Shown: one piece after another, positions 45,201 to 55,329 of the stretch | Position numbering within the stretch: the first letter of the stretch is position 1 | How the letters are laid out: each line of letters starts with the position of its first letter | NCBI GenBank assembly: GCA_029204045.2 | Contig: JAQNDB010000165.1 | Coordinates: 1-64,000, forward strand | DNA: 64,000 bases | From: Tillandsia leiboldiana | Lineage: Eukaryota > Streptophyta > Magnoliopsida > Poales > Bromeliaceae | Direction: 5' to 3' | Position numbers and translations under genes: made by a program | The notes under the pieces: model-generated | The model's database searches: none | The model's input: only the letters and a program-made list of their open reading frames with translations | Told to the model about the DNA's origin: nothing

Positions 45201-47379
45201 CAAAAACAGGGTTGCACAAGAGATGGCGCGTGTGATGCTTCATAGCCGGAATTTACCGCTACATTTTTGGGCTGAAGCCGTGAACACCGCTGTCTATGTC
45301 ATTAATAGAGTTTACTTGCGCCCAGGAACTTTAAATACACCATATGAGCTGTGGTTTAGTAGAAAACCGGATATCAAGTACTTTCGTATCTTCGGGAGTC
45401 GATGTTACATTTTACGTGACCGTGAAAATCTTGGAAAGTTCGACTCTCGAAGTGATGAAGGAATCTTTTTGGGTTATTCTACGAATAGCAGAGCATATCG
45501 AGTATTTAACATTGAATCTAAGACGATCGTAGAATCTATAAATGTTAAAGTAGATGAAGCTTTTCACTTTGGATCTGGAAAATCTACCCTCGATATCTCT
45601 CTAGATGATGATTCTCCTGCTAGTGCATCTTCTCATGATAATACTTCCAATATTAATGATGCATCTAATGGCTCTTCTAGTTTATCTGATGTGCAGGAAT
45701 CATCTCATGTATCTCCGAGTACTCCGTTTCAACAAACGTTACGAATCTCCAAGGATCATCCGGAATCGAACATCATTGGAGATCCACAAGAAGGAGTTAG
45801 AACTCGGAGGCAGTTGGTTTGTGGATTCGCTTGCTACGTATCTTTAATCGAACCAAAGAACATAGATGAAGCTCTTCAGGATGACTACTGAATTAAAGCA
45901 ATGCAGGAAGAGCTCCATCAATTTGAGCGAAACAAAGTCTGGGAATTAACGAAGCCTCCACAGCAACACAATGTGATAGGTACCAAATGGATCTTCAAGA
46001 ACAAGAAAAATGAGGATGGTACAATCATCAGGAACAAGGCACGATTAGTTGCTCAAGGTTATTCTCAAGTAGAAGGTATAGACTTTGACGAAACATTCGC
46101 CCCTGTAGCTAGACTCGAGTCCATTCGTATACTATTTGCTATTGCTTGTCATTTCAAAATCAAATTATTTCAAATGGACGTTAAGAGCGCATTTCTAAAT
46201 GGTTTTTTAAATGAGGAAGTTTATGTGGCTCAACCGAAAGGTTTTGTAGATCATAAACAACCTAACCATGTTTTTCGTTTGAAAAAGGCTCTTTACGGTC
46301 TGAAACAAGCACCGCGAGCATGGTACGAAAGGTTAACAAAGCACCTTTTGGAGAAGGGCTATACTCGAGGGGGAGCTGATAGGACTCTCTTTGTGAAGCA
46401 TTATCAAAGCAATTTCATTGTAGCACAAATCTATGTCGATGACATTGTATTTGGCGCAATAAGAGATAATGATGCTTCTAAATTCGCGGAGACCATGGAA
46501 AGCGAATTTGAGATGTCCATGATGGGCGAATTGACTTATTTTCTTGGATTGCAAATTAAACAAAATGATGAAGGTATTCACTTGAGTCAATCCAAGTATG
46601 CAATGGAGTTGGTCAAAAAGTTTGATCTAGAAAATTGTAAAGATTTTCCAACTCCAATGGGAACTAGCCACAAGGGACTTGGAAGTGAATCACATAGTGA
46701 GAATGTAGACGAGAAACTGTACAGAAGTATGATTGGAAGTCTACTTTACCTCACGGCTAGTCGCCCGGATATATCCTTTAGTGTTGGGATTTGCGCGAGA
46801 TATCAATCAGCACCAAAGGAGGTTCACCTGAAAGCGGTGAAACGGATCATCCGGTACATCAAAGGATCAATTAATTTCGGAATTTGGTATCCAATGGGAA
46901 CAAGTCTGGATATTGTTGGATACTCAGATGCCGATTGGGCAGGATCAGTGGATGATCGGAAAAGCACGAGTGGTGCATGCTTCTATCTTGGCCATTGCCT
47001 TGTTGCATGGCACAGTAAAAAGCAGAATTGCATAGCACTCTCGACTGCCGAAGCGGAATACATTTCAGCGGGAAGTTGCTCAACTCAACTCATTTGGATG
47101 AAAAGCGTATTGAGCGACTTCCGCATTTCAGCATCTTCGGTAACAATTCTTTGTGACAACACAAGTGCAATTAACATTTCTAAAAACCCTGTGTTGCACT
47201 CTAGAACAAAACATATTGAACTTAGATATCATTTTCTTAGAGAGCTAGTTGAATCAAATACTCTTCAACTTTCATATATTTCAACTGAGGATCAATTGGC
47301 TGACTTTTTAACAAAACCTTTGGATCAAAAACGTTTTATTCATTTACGAAAAGCAATTGGAATGCTTTCCTTGAAATAA
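42262..47379 (+). pseudogene. C gag-pol polyprotein, intact except one stop
   Basis: A single 1705-codon frame, interrupted only by TGA at 45889-45891 (codon 1210) where B has Trp. Gag: N-terminal domain with DGTNYAYWKVRM, zinc knuckle 1 (residues 311-324), coiled coil about 400-540, zinc knuckle 2 (578-591). Protease D690-S-G. Integrase: zinc domain around H815...C849-C852 and catalytic D880, D943, E979 (35 residues between the last two, as usual). RT: YVDD at 1391-1394. RNase H: D1556, E1597, D1632. Gag and pol share one frame without a frameshift. The polyprotein would form virus-like particles and carry out reverse transcription and integration. The stop falls between integrase and RT, so the copy is probably inactive unless read through. 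Confidence 0.93.
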
Positions 47380-48319
47380 ACTTCCTTTTGAAACCTTTGC
47401 TTAGGATAGGTTTTGTATTTGTTTTGTTTTGTTCATTATCTATGTTTGTACATAGGACATTAATTGAGCATAGATCATAATTGACTTTAATTGCATCTTT
47501 TTGCACATTTAGAAATTTATTATGCTTTTGCCATCATAATATTTCACTGTTGCAATGATCATTTATGTTAATTAAATCATCTTCTAAGTGATCAAAGTCA
47601 ATTTCTCTCTCTCAATGATCTCTTGGTATAGTCATTATCTTATTTGACTGCTTAGTCGAGTATGAAATCGAGATCAATATTTGGTTGAATACTTTATATC
47701 TTAAATAATTGATAGCCAATTGAGGGGGAGTCATAGAAAAAGTAAAATGCTCAAAAGATGTGGAAAGAGTTACATCCCAATGAGGAGTGTGAAAACTACC
47801 ACCACATGGAGGAAAGAGCTACCACCTCGGTCGTCCGAGTATTGTGTGCAGCTACCACATGTATACCAAGCATGGTTGTTCAAATTTTTGATTAAGTAAA
47901 ATGCATGTTGAAATACTTGACTTCGTCAAATTTCAAGGTTGGTATAAGGTGGGTTTTTAATGAAAGATGCTCAAAGAGCCACTCTCTTCAACAGATTGTC
48001 TAGATACATTATCTACTATATTTGGGATTTCAAACATCTATTGATCTTTGTATTTCATTTTCTTTACTGAATTGATGATTTGATAAAGGCATTACTCATA
48101 AGATCAAGTTAGATGTAATTGAAGGTGTTCAACTTTAAGGGATTTAATTTTTGTAAATTCTCGTTTCATTTTTGGGTATTATTGATAGATTTGGCATAAT
48201 CTAATTCTTGTTGTATGAAACGATGATTTTTGTTTAAAGTTGATACACATTTGTGCTTACAATCTTTTTCTGGTTTTTCTTGAATTTCTCTGAAATTTTC
48301 TAAAGAAAAAGTTGGAGCC
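47380..48319 (+). other. C non-coding region between pol and env-like unit
   Basis: AT-rich without an ORF. A polypurine-like box (TTGAGGGGGAGTC) lies at about 47720-47732. The segment ends where Cassandra inserted into the first GATCCGGATC motif. Confidence 0.8.
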
Positions 48320-48334
48320 GATCCTGTGACGCCC

Positions 48335-48400
48335 CACTTCCCAGGGGGTCACCCATCCTAGAACTACTCTAGCTCTAGCACGCTTAACTCTCATGTTCCT
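48335..48400 (-). ncRNA. 5S rRNA-derived segment in Cassandra LTR (first copy)
   Basis: On the minus strand the LTR reads GAGTTAAGCGTGCTAGAGC, then GAGTAGTTCTAGGATGGGTG and ACCCCCTGGGAAGT, closely matching the 3' half of plant 5S rRNA with its internal RNA polymerase III promoter (A box AGTTAAGCGTGCT, C box GTAGT.CTAGGATGGGTGACC). The 5' half of 5S rRNA is not recognisable. Known Cassandra elements keep this promoter. This is not a genuine 5S gene. Confidence 0.85.
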
Positions 48401-48734
48401 CTTGGATCTTGCTACCATCCAAAATGCTATAGCCGGGTTAGAGATTTTAGTCCTATTATATCATTTATATAGAGGACTAATCCAAATTCCGGGGGTGTCA
48501 CATTCCTCCCCCCTTTAAGCCCTGACGTCCACGTCAGGCTCAAGCACATTCACAAGCACCAGGCGATGTGAGACTCGTCTCGCTAGCCTTAGCCGACCTT
48601 GTGAGGAGCTGCACTCCACTCACAACGGTCATTAGCCGGGGAGCCTCGCTCTACCCGCTATATAACCCTGGCTCAGCCGAGACTCATGTCACATTTCCGA
48701 CTGGTGAATGGCTCTGATACCAACTGTGACGCCC

Positions 48735-48800
48735 CACTTCCCAGGGGGTCACCCATCCTAGAACTACTCTAGCTCTAGCACGCTTAACTCTCATGTTCCT
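48735..48800 (-). ncRNA. 5S rRNA-derived segment in Cassandra LTR (second copy)
   Basis: Identical to the segment at 48335-48400, in the other LTR. Confidence 0.85.
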
Positions 48801-48902
48801 CTTGGATCTTGCTACCATCCAAAATGCTATAGCCGGGTTAGAGATTTTAGTCCTATTATATCATTTATATAGAGGACTAATCCAAATTCCGGGGGTGTCA
48901 CA

Positions 48903-49072
48903 GATCCGGATCGGGCAAGATGATCCGGATCCCGAACGCAGGTATTCTTCTGCGGGCTGACGATCCGGATTGGACCTGCCGATCCGGATCCCGAACACAG
49001 TTTCTCACTGCGGGCAGCCGAGCCGGATCGCTATCATGAACTGATCCGGATCGCGGCTAGGGTTTTATAAAG
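48903..49072 (+). promoter_or_regulatory. C internal promoter of env-like unit
   Basis: Three pairs of GATCCGGATC-type motifs: 48903/48922 and about 48961/48980 (N9 spacing, second copy followed by CCGAACGCAG or CCGAACACAG), and 49020/49043. Then a telo-box-like CTAGGGTTT overlapping the TATA box TTTATAAAG (49064-49072). Cassandra sits just upstream; its target duplication rebuilt the first motif. Confidence 0.72.
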
Positions 49073-49187
49073 AACAAAAGGGTTTTGATTTCTTTTACTC
49101 CAATCTTTTGTTCCATAGTTTCCAGAGCCTCTCTCTCTAGATTTCATCCTTCCTGGAAGCTTTCAAACTCAAGTTCTTCAACTCCAA

Positions 49188-49572
49188 GTAAGTTTTATTG
49201 ATCAAAATCTCGGTTTTTCACCATTTTTCTCTTTTCCTCCTCAAACGTGATGAATTTCTTGGATCAACTTTGTTTGTGGATGGTTTTTGATCAAATTTCT
49301 TTTGAAATAAGAACTCTGGGTAGATTAGTTTTGATTATATGCTAGGTATTCTCCTGATTAACGGATTTTTAGGCTTCGATTTCTAAAATTTCGGTTTTAG
49401 GGCATATAATGAGGATTTTCGAAAATCATGCAATTGATCTATTTTTAAAAGTCCATTTGCAAAACTAATTTGATTCTTAGTCTCTTTACATGATTATGAT
49501 TGTTTGGGTACAAATTTTCAAATCTTTGAAAATTAACAATTTTCTCATGTGTTCTTGAGTTGTTGCTCACAG
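49188..49572 (+). other. C leader intron upstream of env-like ORF
   Basis: Donor CCAA|GTAAGT at 49188, acceptor GCTCACAG| at 49572, 385 bp. Kept at the same place in all four copies visible here. The pyrimidine-rich leader before the donor (CCTCTCTCTCTAG) fits a plant 5' UTR. Confidence 0.62.
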
Positions 49573-49602
49573 GATTTTAATCTTCTTAAAGCACTTGGAT
49601 CA

Positions 49603-51021
49603 ATGGGATTCTCATGGATCATTCTTTTATTGGTCACTATGGTGCACACTCGGGCCACAAACAAGTTAAAAAGAGCTAAGAAAACACAACAAAACGGTGA
49701 GTTTCATGTGATCAGCGACACAGAAGTAGATTGTCACGAGGTAGATTGGACTGAATTGACAGATGATGATGACTCATTGCCTGAACAAAAGGCGTCTAAT
49801 GGTTCAAAAGGCAAAGCTCCAATGGAAGAAACTTCTGGGAAGACAAGAAGAAAAAGTGTTGCTCGCAAAAGAGGGAGTGCACAAGGAATCTCCATTGAGC
49901 AACCAGCTGATAGGCAAGCACCTCCACAAGACTTTGTCAGCTCGGCTAGAATAAAGGATTTTGAAAACAGAGAAGGCATTGGAGAAAGGCATGTTGATGT
50001 AAAAGCCTTAAAGCAGCGTTCTCGGACGTTTGGGACTTTGTTTGACCAGATAGGTCTTGCTTCCATTTGCAATTTCCCGGAGACCACTGGGTATTGTCTT
50101 CACTCTGTGAGGATGTTTTATCAGAATGCCTGCTATCTAGTTGATCAGGAAAGCGGGCGTCGGGATTTTCAAACATTAGTCAAGAATGTCAGAATTAAAG
50201 TAACGCCTCAGCTAATTGGAGAAGTATTAGGGATGGACGCCCGAGCCGATGGCACTCATTACCTGAAGAATCAAGTCTTCAACACCCACTCCTGGAGAGT
50301 GGTAGTTGATGGAATCTGTGTTCCAAATACTCGGTCGACAGGAAACTCCGTTTTCTCGAAAGAACTACGACCAGAGTACCGCTTCTTGAACCTCATTGCT
50401 TGTTATAATATCATTCCAAACATGAACACAAAGGTTCTTCGGTGGGAAAGAATGGTATTCCTTTATCTACTTGGAAACCCCACAGCAGCAATGGGAGCTA
50501 ACTTAAACATTCCCTACGTCATCTGGTCAAGGATGGCACGATATGTGGAGCAAGCTCATCCGTCAGAGAGACTACCTTATCCAATGATCATCATGCGCAT
50601 TCTTCGCAAATTTAAAGCTGACACAAATGCGAGTTCCTATCTGCACAGTCTAGGAACGATCAATGACACAACAATTGTAAAGTCTCTTTCGACGAAGCCA
50701 GATAAACCTTTCATACCTCTTCACCGGCAACGAGCACAACAACAACAAGCAACAACCTCTGCACCGGCAGTAGCTCCTCCAGTCCAACCAGCACCTCCGG
50801 CACAACAAGCACCGCAATCAACTTCTGATGATGATGCATCTGTTACCTCAATCTATAAAGAACAGCAAAGGCTCTCCAACGAGCAAGAACGTATATCAAA
50901 TGAACTAATTGAGGTAAAGGAAGAAATAAAGAAGGTAAATAAGAATCAATCATCAATGAACAAGCGATTAAAGAAGATATTCCAAATTCTCGGCTGTATC
51001 AGTTCAGACGAGTCTGAATAA
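49603..51021 (+). CDS. C env-like third ORF (plant-transposon-type domain), intact
   Basis: A 472-residue ORF starting at the first ATG after the predicted acceptor; an upstream in-frame ATG at 49549 lies inside the intron. Order: hydrophobic N-terminus MGFSWIILLLVTMVHTR, basic and acidic linker, KGKAPMEE motif, basic RRKSVARKR patch, a compact central domain about residues 130-340 (FDQIGLASICNFPETTGYCLHS, LIGEVLGMDARADGTHYL, NIPYVIWSRMARYVEQ) that resembles the putative plant transposon protein family, a Pro/Gln linker, a coiled coil (EQQRLSNEQERISNELIEV) and an acidic end SSDESE. Extra ORFs here are called env-like in Sireviruses, but I see no strong membrane span beyond the N-terminus, so an envelope role is doubtful. 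Function unknown. Confidence 0.82.
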   Translation: MGFSWIILLLVTMVHTRATNKLKRAKKTQQNGEFHVISDTEVDCHEVDWTELTDDDDSLPEQKASNGSKGKAPMEETSGKTRRKSVARKRGSAQGISIEQPADRQAPPQDFVSSARIKDFENREGIGERHVDVKALKQRSRTFGTLFDQIGLASICNFPETTGYCLHSVRMFYQNACYLVDQESGRRDFQTLVKNVRIKVTPQLIGEVLGMDARADGTHYLKNQVFNTHSWRVVVDGICVPNTRSTGNSVFSKELRPEYRFLNLIACYNIIPNMNTKVLRWERMVFLYLLGNPTAAMGANLNIPYVIWSRMARYVEQAHPSERLPYPMIIMRILRKFKADTNASSYLHSLGTINDTTIVKSLSTKPDKPFIPLHRQRAQQQQATTSAPAVAPPVQPAPPAQQAPQSTSDDDASVTSIYKEQQRLSNEQERISNELIEVKEEIKKVNKNQSSMNKRLKKIFQILGCISSDESE

Positions 51022-51712
51022 TCCGTATCCTTCCAATTCCTGTTTATTATGCATATGTTTAAATCCTTCTTTTGTGCAGGTTTTTAAGTTTTAATTTTAG
51101 TCTTTAGTTCTCCAACTTGAACTGTTAACCATTCTCTCCACTTCTGTAATCTTTGGCTTTGTTTGTGACAAAAAGGGGGAGAGAGTTTAGATAACTTGAA
51201 CAATGATGATGTGAATGATTGAACAATGATGATGTGAATGTATGAACATCAAGGTAAGTATCACTTCAACTTTGGTTTTTATCTTGTGATTGTTTGCATG
51301 TCTCTACTAACTATTCGACTAACTATTTGGGCATGTAATATGACTAACAAGTTGATGTTGGACTAACATTTTATGACATTTGGTTTTTGATTGCATAGAA
51401 GATATGTTGGCTTTTGACTATGATTCTCTTACATATCTGAATTCTCAAATGTCATGATGATCAGATAAACTCAATCTCTGTACTAGGTTTTGTATGCTAA
51501 ATATTCTTGAGGTATCTAACGATCACTTTTTGTCAAGAATGATTTCTTTGTGCAGAGAGTACAGATGTCTAAGTCTAGAGTCTGTTTTAGAAGTTTATCT
51601 CATGTTTTTAAATTTTCGGATCTCCATTGTAAATTTTTGTTGTATGGTGATAGCAACAAAAATATCTTTTTGAATTTTCTTTAGTGGATCTGTGTTTTGT
51701 CACGAAACCGCC
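51022..51712 (+). other. C 3' non-coding region
   Basis: No ORF. Contains the polypurine-like box AAAAAGGGGGAGAGAG (about 51171-51186). Confidence 0.78.
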
Positions 51713-51724
51713 AAAGGGGGAGAT
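51713..51724 (+). promoter_or_regulatory. C polypurine tract
   Basis: AAAGGGGGAGAT directly before LTR3. Confidence 0.9.
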
Positions 51725-53072
51725 TGTTACGGAATTTGAGTTGGCGTAGTTTCGTGAAAGTCTCAAGTCTTGAAGATTGAAGGTGAAGAAAGTTGGATCA
51801 TTTAACTCAATCTCAAGAAAGAAGAATTCAAAAGGATCAGGTATGTTTAACTAAAGATTTTGTGTGATCCGAATACTTCTTGTAGTGTAGAAACACTTGG
51901 AAGAATCTTTCATTGCATAAAAATCAAAAACTGGACTTGGGACATGTTCAGGATCCGGATCTGGTTGTTCGATCCGGATCCCGAAGGTGGTTCGTTCATA
52001 CACCAGTTCAATCCGGATCGTAGCCTCTCTTGATCCGGATCCCGAACACTGAGTTTACCATCTTCCTTGAACGATCCGGATCAGGCTTCGCAATCCGGAT
52101 CCCGAACGTTGATGTTTGGTGAACTGTATGAACGATCCGGATCAAGCACTTCGATCCGGATCCCGAACCTTCGTTTTTCTGGAATTGCCTGACTCGTTAC
52201 GACGATCCGGATCACAGCTAATCCGATCCGGATCGCCGTCCGTAAAATTTCCAGAAATGTTAGGTTTTTGATTCTTATCTCCTTCCTAGGGTTTCTAACC
52301 TATAAATAGACCCTATGACTCTTTTTCAGAGGGGGCCGAAAATCCAGATAGCCGTCATTTTTCATATATCATCTTATACGGCTCTAGATCCACATATAGA
52401 GAAGAAAGGAAATCATTAGAGAACACTCTATGTTTCTTCACCTATATTGATTAGTTTGATTCTAGGTTTTCATACTCACATCTTGAGTTGAATCAAACTA
52501 ATGAATACTTAGATGGTATTTCCGATCTATCTTTGATCTAAGTATTCGGCGGATCATCACCACCAAAAACAACGATTTACCCCAAAAATCGGCGCGTGGA
52601 TTCGCGTGTCCTTGTGGATTCAAGGTTCAACCGCTCTCGTGGATTCGGAGCGAGGCACGTTCGTGGATTCGAAGGGTGCTATTGGGTGAAGACCGTGGAT
52701 TCGGTCGGACGTCGTGGATTCGACGTTGGACGCCGTGGATTCGGCGTTGGGGCGCAGATCGTGGATTCGAGAAGCGTCGCGGAGCGAGCGGAGAAGATCC
52801 TCTAGGAGCGTATGGAAAAGGTTGAGTCGTAAGTGTGTACGGTAAATCACCTTGTACGTGTTTTAATTCTAGTGGATTTCTGCCGTGTTATCGGTCCCGT
52901 GGTTTTTTACTCCGGTGATGGAGTTTTCCACGTAAAAATCTTGTGTATTATTTTTATTTTCCGCATTGGGTTTTTATCGCAACGATTTTTGAGTGTTTAT
53001 ACGTTTACACCTATTCACCCCCCTCTAGGTGTTTTTTCCCCTATTTAGATCCTTATTACATATAACCCAACA
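51725..53072 (+). repeat. LTR3 (3' LTR of C)
   Basis: 1348 bp, TGTTACGGAATTTG ... TATAACCCAACA. Carries the same promoter module (51953-52230, TATA near 52302), long stems and hairpin array (52593-52770). Confidence 0.93.
52593..52770 (+). repeat. Eight-hairpin array, LTR3
   Basis: Eight TGGATT-loop hairpins as in LTR1, all stems intact. Confidence 0.85.
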
Positions 53073-53298
53073 GGTCGTGCATTTCATTTTGAGTCGTGGA
53101 GGTGGTTCCCGGCATAGCTATGGGAGTTTGGGCTTGGGCAGATCGAGTCGTGGAGGGTTTCCCGACTTAGCCATGGGTTGTGCATTATCAGATTGATTCG
53201 TGGAGGGTTCTCCGACATAGCTGTGAGAGTTTGGGCATTTCCTGATCGAGTCGTGGAGGGTTCCCCGACTGAGTTGTGTTATTTGAGCATTTGAGTTT
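53073..53298. repeat. Minisatellite of about 52 bp, four imperfect copies
   Basis: Units begin GAGTCGTGGAGG, continue TTCCC-GACATAGC and GGGAGTTTGGGCATT, and end near CAGATC; starts at about 53092, 53146, 53196 and 53249. This is the only stretch in the window not clearly part of an LTR element, and it separates two Sirevirus LTRs in opposite orientation. It could belong to an older element I do not recognise. Confidence 0.7.
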
Positions 53299-54616
53299 TG
53301 TTGGGTTAAGTATAATTGGATCTAAATAGGGGAAAAAACACCTAGAGGGGGGTGAATAGGTGTAAACAATAAACACTCAAAAATCTTTGCGATATAAAAC
53401 CCAATGCGGAAAAATAAATAACACGCAGAGATTTTTACGTGGAAAACTCCAAACCGGAGTAAAAAACCACGGGACCGATAACACGGTGAAATCCACTAGA
53501 ATTATAACACGTACAAAGGTGATATACCGTACTCACAGACGACTCAACCTTTTTCCACACGCTCCTAGTTGATCTTCTCCGCTCGCTCCGCAACGCTTCT
53601 CGAATCCACGATCTGCGTCCAACGCCGAATCCACGACGTCCAACGTCGACTCCACGACGTCCGACCGAATCCACGGTCTTCACCCAGTAGCACGCTTCGA
53701 ATCCACGAACGTACCTCACTCCGAATCCACGAGAGCGGTAGCACCTTGAATCCACAAGGCCATGCGAGTCCACGCGCCGATTTTGGGGAAATCGTTGTTT
53801 TTGGGTGGTGATGATCCGCCGAATACTTAGATTAGAAATAGATCAGAAATACCATCTAAGTATTCATTAATTTGATTCTACTCAAAATTTGAGTTTGGTA
53901 AACCTAGAATCAAATTAATAAAATAGATGAAGAAACATAGAATTAAATCTAGTATTTCCTTTCTTCTCTATTTGTGGATCTATCTATTTCGGTCGTCTTT
54001 TTCCCTTTTTCGTGGTTACCCTAAAAGATGAATTAAAGGGTCTATATATAGGTTAGAAACCATTGGAAGAGGATAAGAATCAAAAACTAACCTTTTCTAG
54101 AATTTTTCAGGACGACAATCCGGATCGGACTTCGGCGATCCGGATTGCAGTAGCGAGACAGACAGTTTCCAGAAAAACAAAGGTTCGGGATCCGGATCGA
54201 AGTGCCTGATCCGGATCGTTCATACACTTTCACCAAACATCAACGTTCGGGATCCGGATTGAAAAGCCTGATCCGGATCGTTCGTAAATCATGGTAAAAC
54301 CAGTGTTCGGGATCCGGATCAAAGGAGGCTACGATCCGGATTGAATTTGCGTATGAACAAACACCCTTTGGGATCCGGATCGAAGTGTCTGATCCGGATC
54401 CTGAACATGTCCCATGTCCAGTTTTTGATTTTTATGCAATTAAAAATTCATCCAAGTGTTTCTACACTATAAGAAGTATTCGGATCACCAAAGATAATTA
54501 GTTAAACATACCTGATCCTTTTGAATTCTTCTTTCATATATGATCCAACCTTCTTTATCTTCAATCTTCAAGACTTAACCGAATTCACGAAATACGCCAA
54601 CTCAAATTCCGTAACA
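53299..54616 (-). repeat. M2 3' LTR
   Basis: TGTTGGGTTAAGTATAATTGG ... CCGTAACA, 1318 bp. Holds the hairpin array (53601-53775), both stems (53821-53919, stem A with a compensatory A:T pair) and the GATCCGGATC cluster (about 54117-54400). Confidence 0.92.
53601..53775 (-). repeat. Eight-hairpin array, M2 LTR
   Basis: Eight units with loop AATCCA on the plus strand (two with GACTCCA/GAGTCCA variants). Stems largely intact in spite of overall divergence. Confidence 0.82.
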
Positions 54617-54628
54617 ATCTCCCCCTTT
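54617..54628 (-). promoter_or_regulatory. M2 polypurine tract
   Basis: ATCTCCCCCTTT, minus strand AAAGGGGGAGAT, next to the 3' LTR. Confidence 0.9.
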
Positions 54629-55329
54629 GGCGGTTTCGTGACAAAACACAAATCCACTCAAGAAAATTCAAAAAGATATTTTTGTTGATATCACCATACA
54701 ACAAAAATTTACAATGAGATCCAAATAAAGATAGATACATGAGTTAAACTCCTAAAACAGACTCTAGACTTAGACATCTGTACTCTCTGCAAAAGAAATC
54801 ATTCTTGACAAAAGAAATCGTTAGATACCTCAAGAATTTTATGTCATTCAAAAACCACACACAGAAATGAAGTTTATACTCATTTATACTTACCATGACA
54901 TTTATATATTCAGATATGTAATTTGCTCATAGTTAAACACCAACATATCTTCTATGCAATCAAAATCCAAATGTCACAAACTTGTTAGTGAACATCAACT
55001 TGTTAGTTATATTACATGCCGAAATAGTTAATCGAATAGTTAGTCGAGGCATGCATGCAATCACAAAAGAAAACCGAAAACCAAAAGTTGAAGTTCTACT
55101 TACCTTCATGGTTCACAACTGGACAATCATAGTTTCATTGTTCAACTGTTCTAATATTCTCTCCCCCTTTTTGTCACAAAGTTAGCCAAAATTACCAAAA
55201 CGGAGAGAAAAGTTAACAAGTTTAAGAACCAAAACCGTGAGAATTAAAACTAAAAACTAAAACTTAAAACCTGCACAGGAAAAGATTAAAAAAAAATCTG
55301 CACAAGAAAGAGAAAAGTTTGAGGACAAA
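54629..55329 (-). other. M2 3' non-coding region
   Basis: No ORF. Includes the second polypurine-like box (CTCTCCCCCTTTTTG at about 55159-55173). Confidence 0.75.

Larger units (their letters stand above)
48325..48902 (-). mobile_element. Cassandra-type TRIM with identical LTRs
   Basis: A 578-bp terminal-repeat retrotransposon in miniature. LTRs of 178 bp (48325-48502 and 48725-48902) look identical base for base; target duplication GATCC at 48320-48324 and 48903-48907. On the minus strand the order is LTR, primer site TGGTATCAGAGC (48711-48722), 222-bp non-coding interior, polypurine AAAGGGGGGAGGAA (about 48503-48516), LTR. It encodes nothing and must use proteins of other elements. The LTR contains 5S rRNA-like sequence, the hallmark of Cassandra. 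Identity of the LTRs implies a recent insertion. Confidence 0.93.
30458..53072 (+). mobile_element. B-C tandem Sirevirus array (three LTRs, two internal regions)
   Basis: LTR1 30458-31810, internal B 31811-40880, LTR2 40881-42228, internal C 42229-51724, LTR3 51725-53072. Each internal region has its own primer site next to the left LTR and polypurine tract next to the right LTR, so LTR2 serves both. Such arrays arise by unequal recombination between LTRs. The outer flanks do not match (TCATC at 30453-30457; GGTCG at 53073-53077), so at least one border was rearranged. LTR2 and LTR3 resemble each other more than LTR1. Confidence 0.88.

Noticed and set aside
48335..48400. A 5S rRNA gene
   Set aside because: Only the 3' half with the promoter boxes is present, with changes, inside a 178-bp LTR of a TRIM element flanked by a target duplication.
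30453..53077. A simple target duplication for the B-C array
   Set aside because: TCATC and GGTCG do not match, and the S0 pol does not continue after LTR3.
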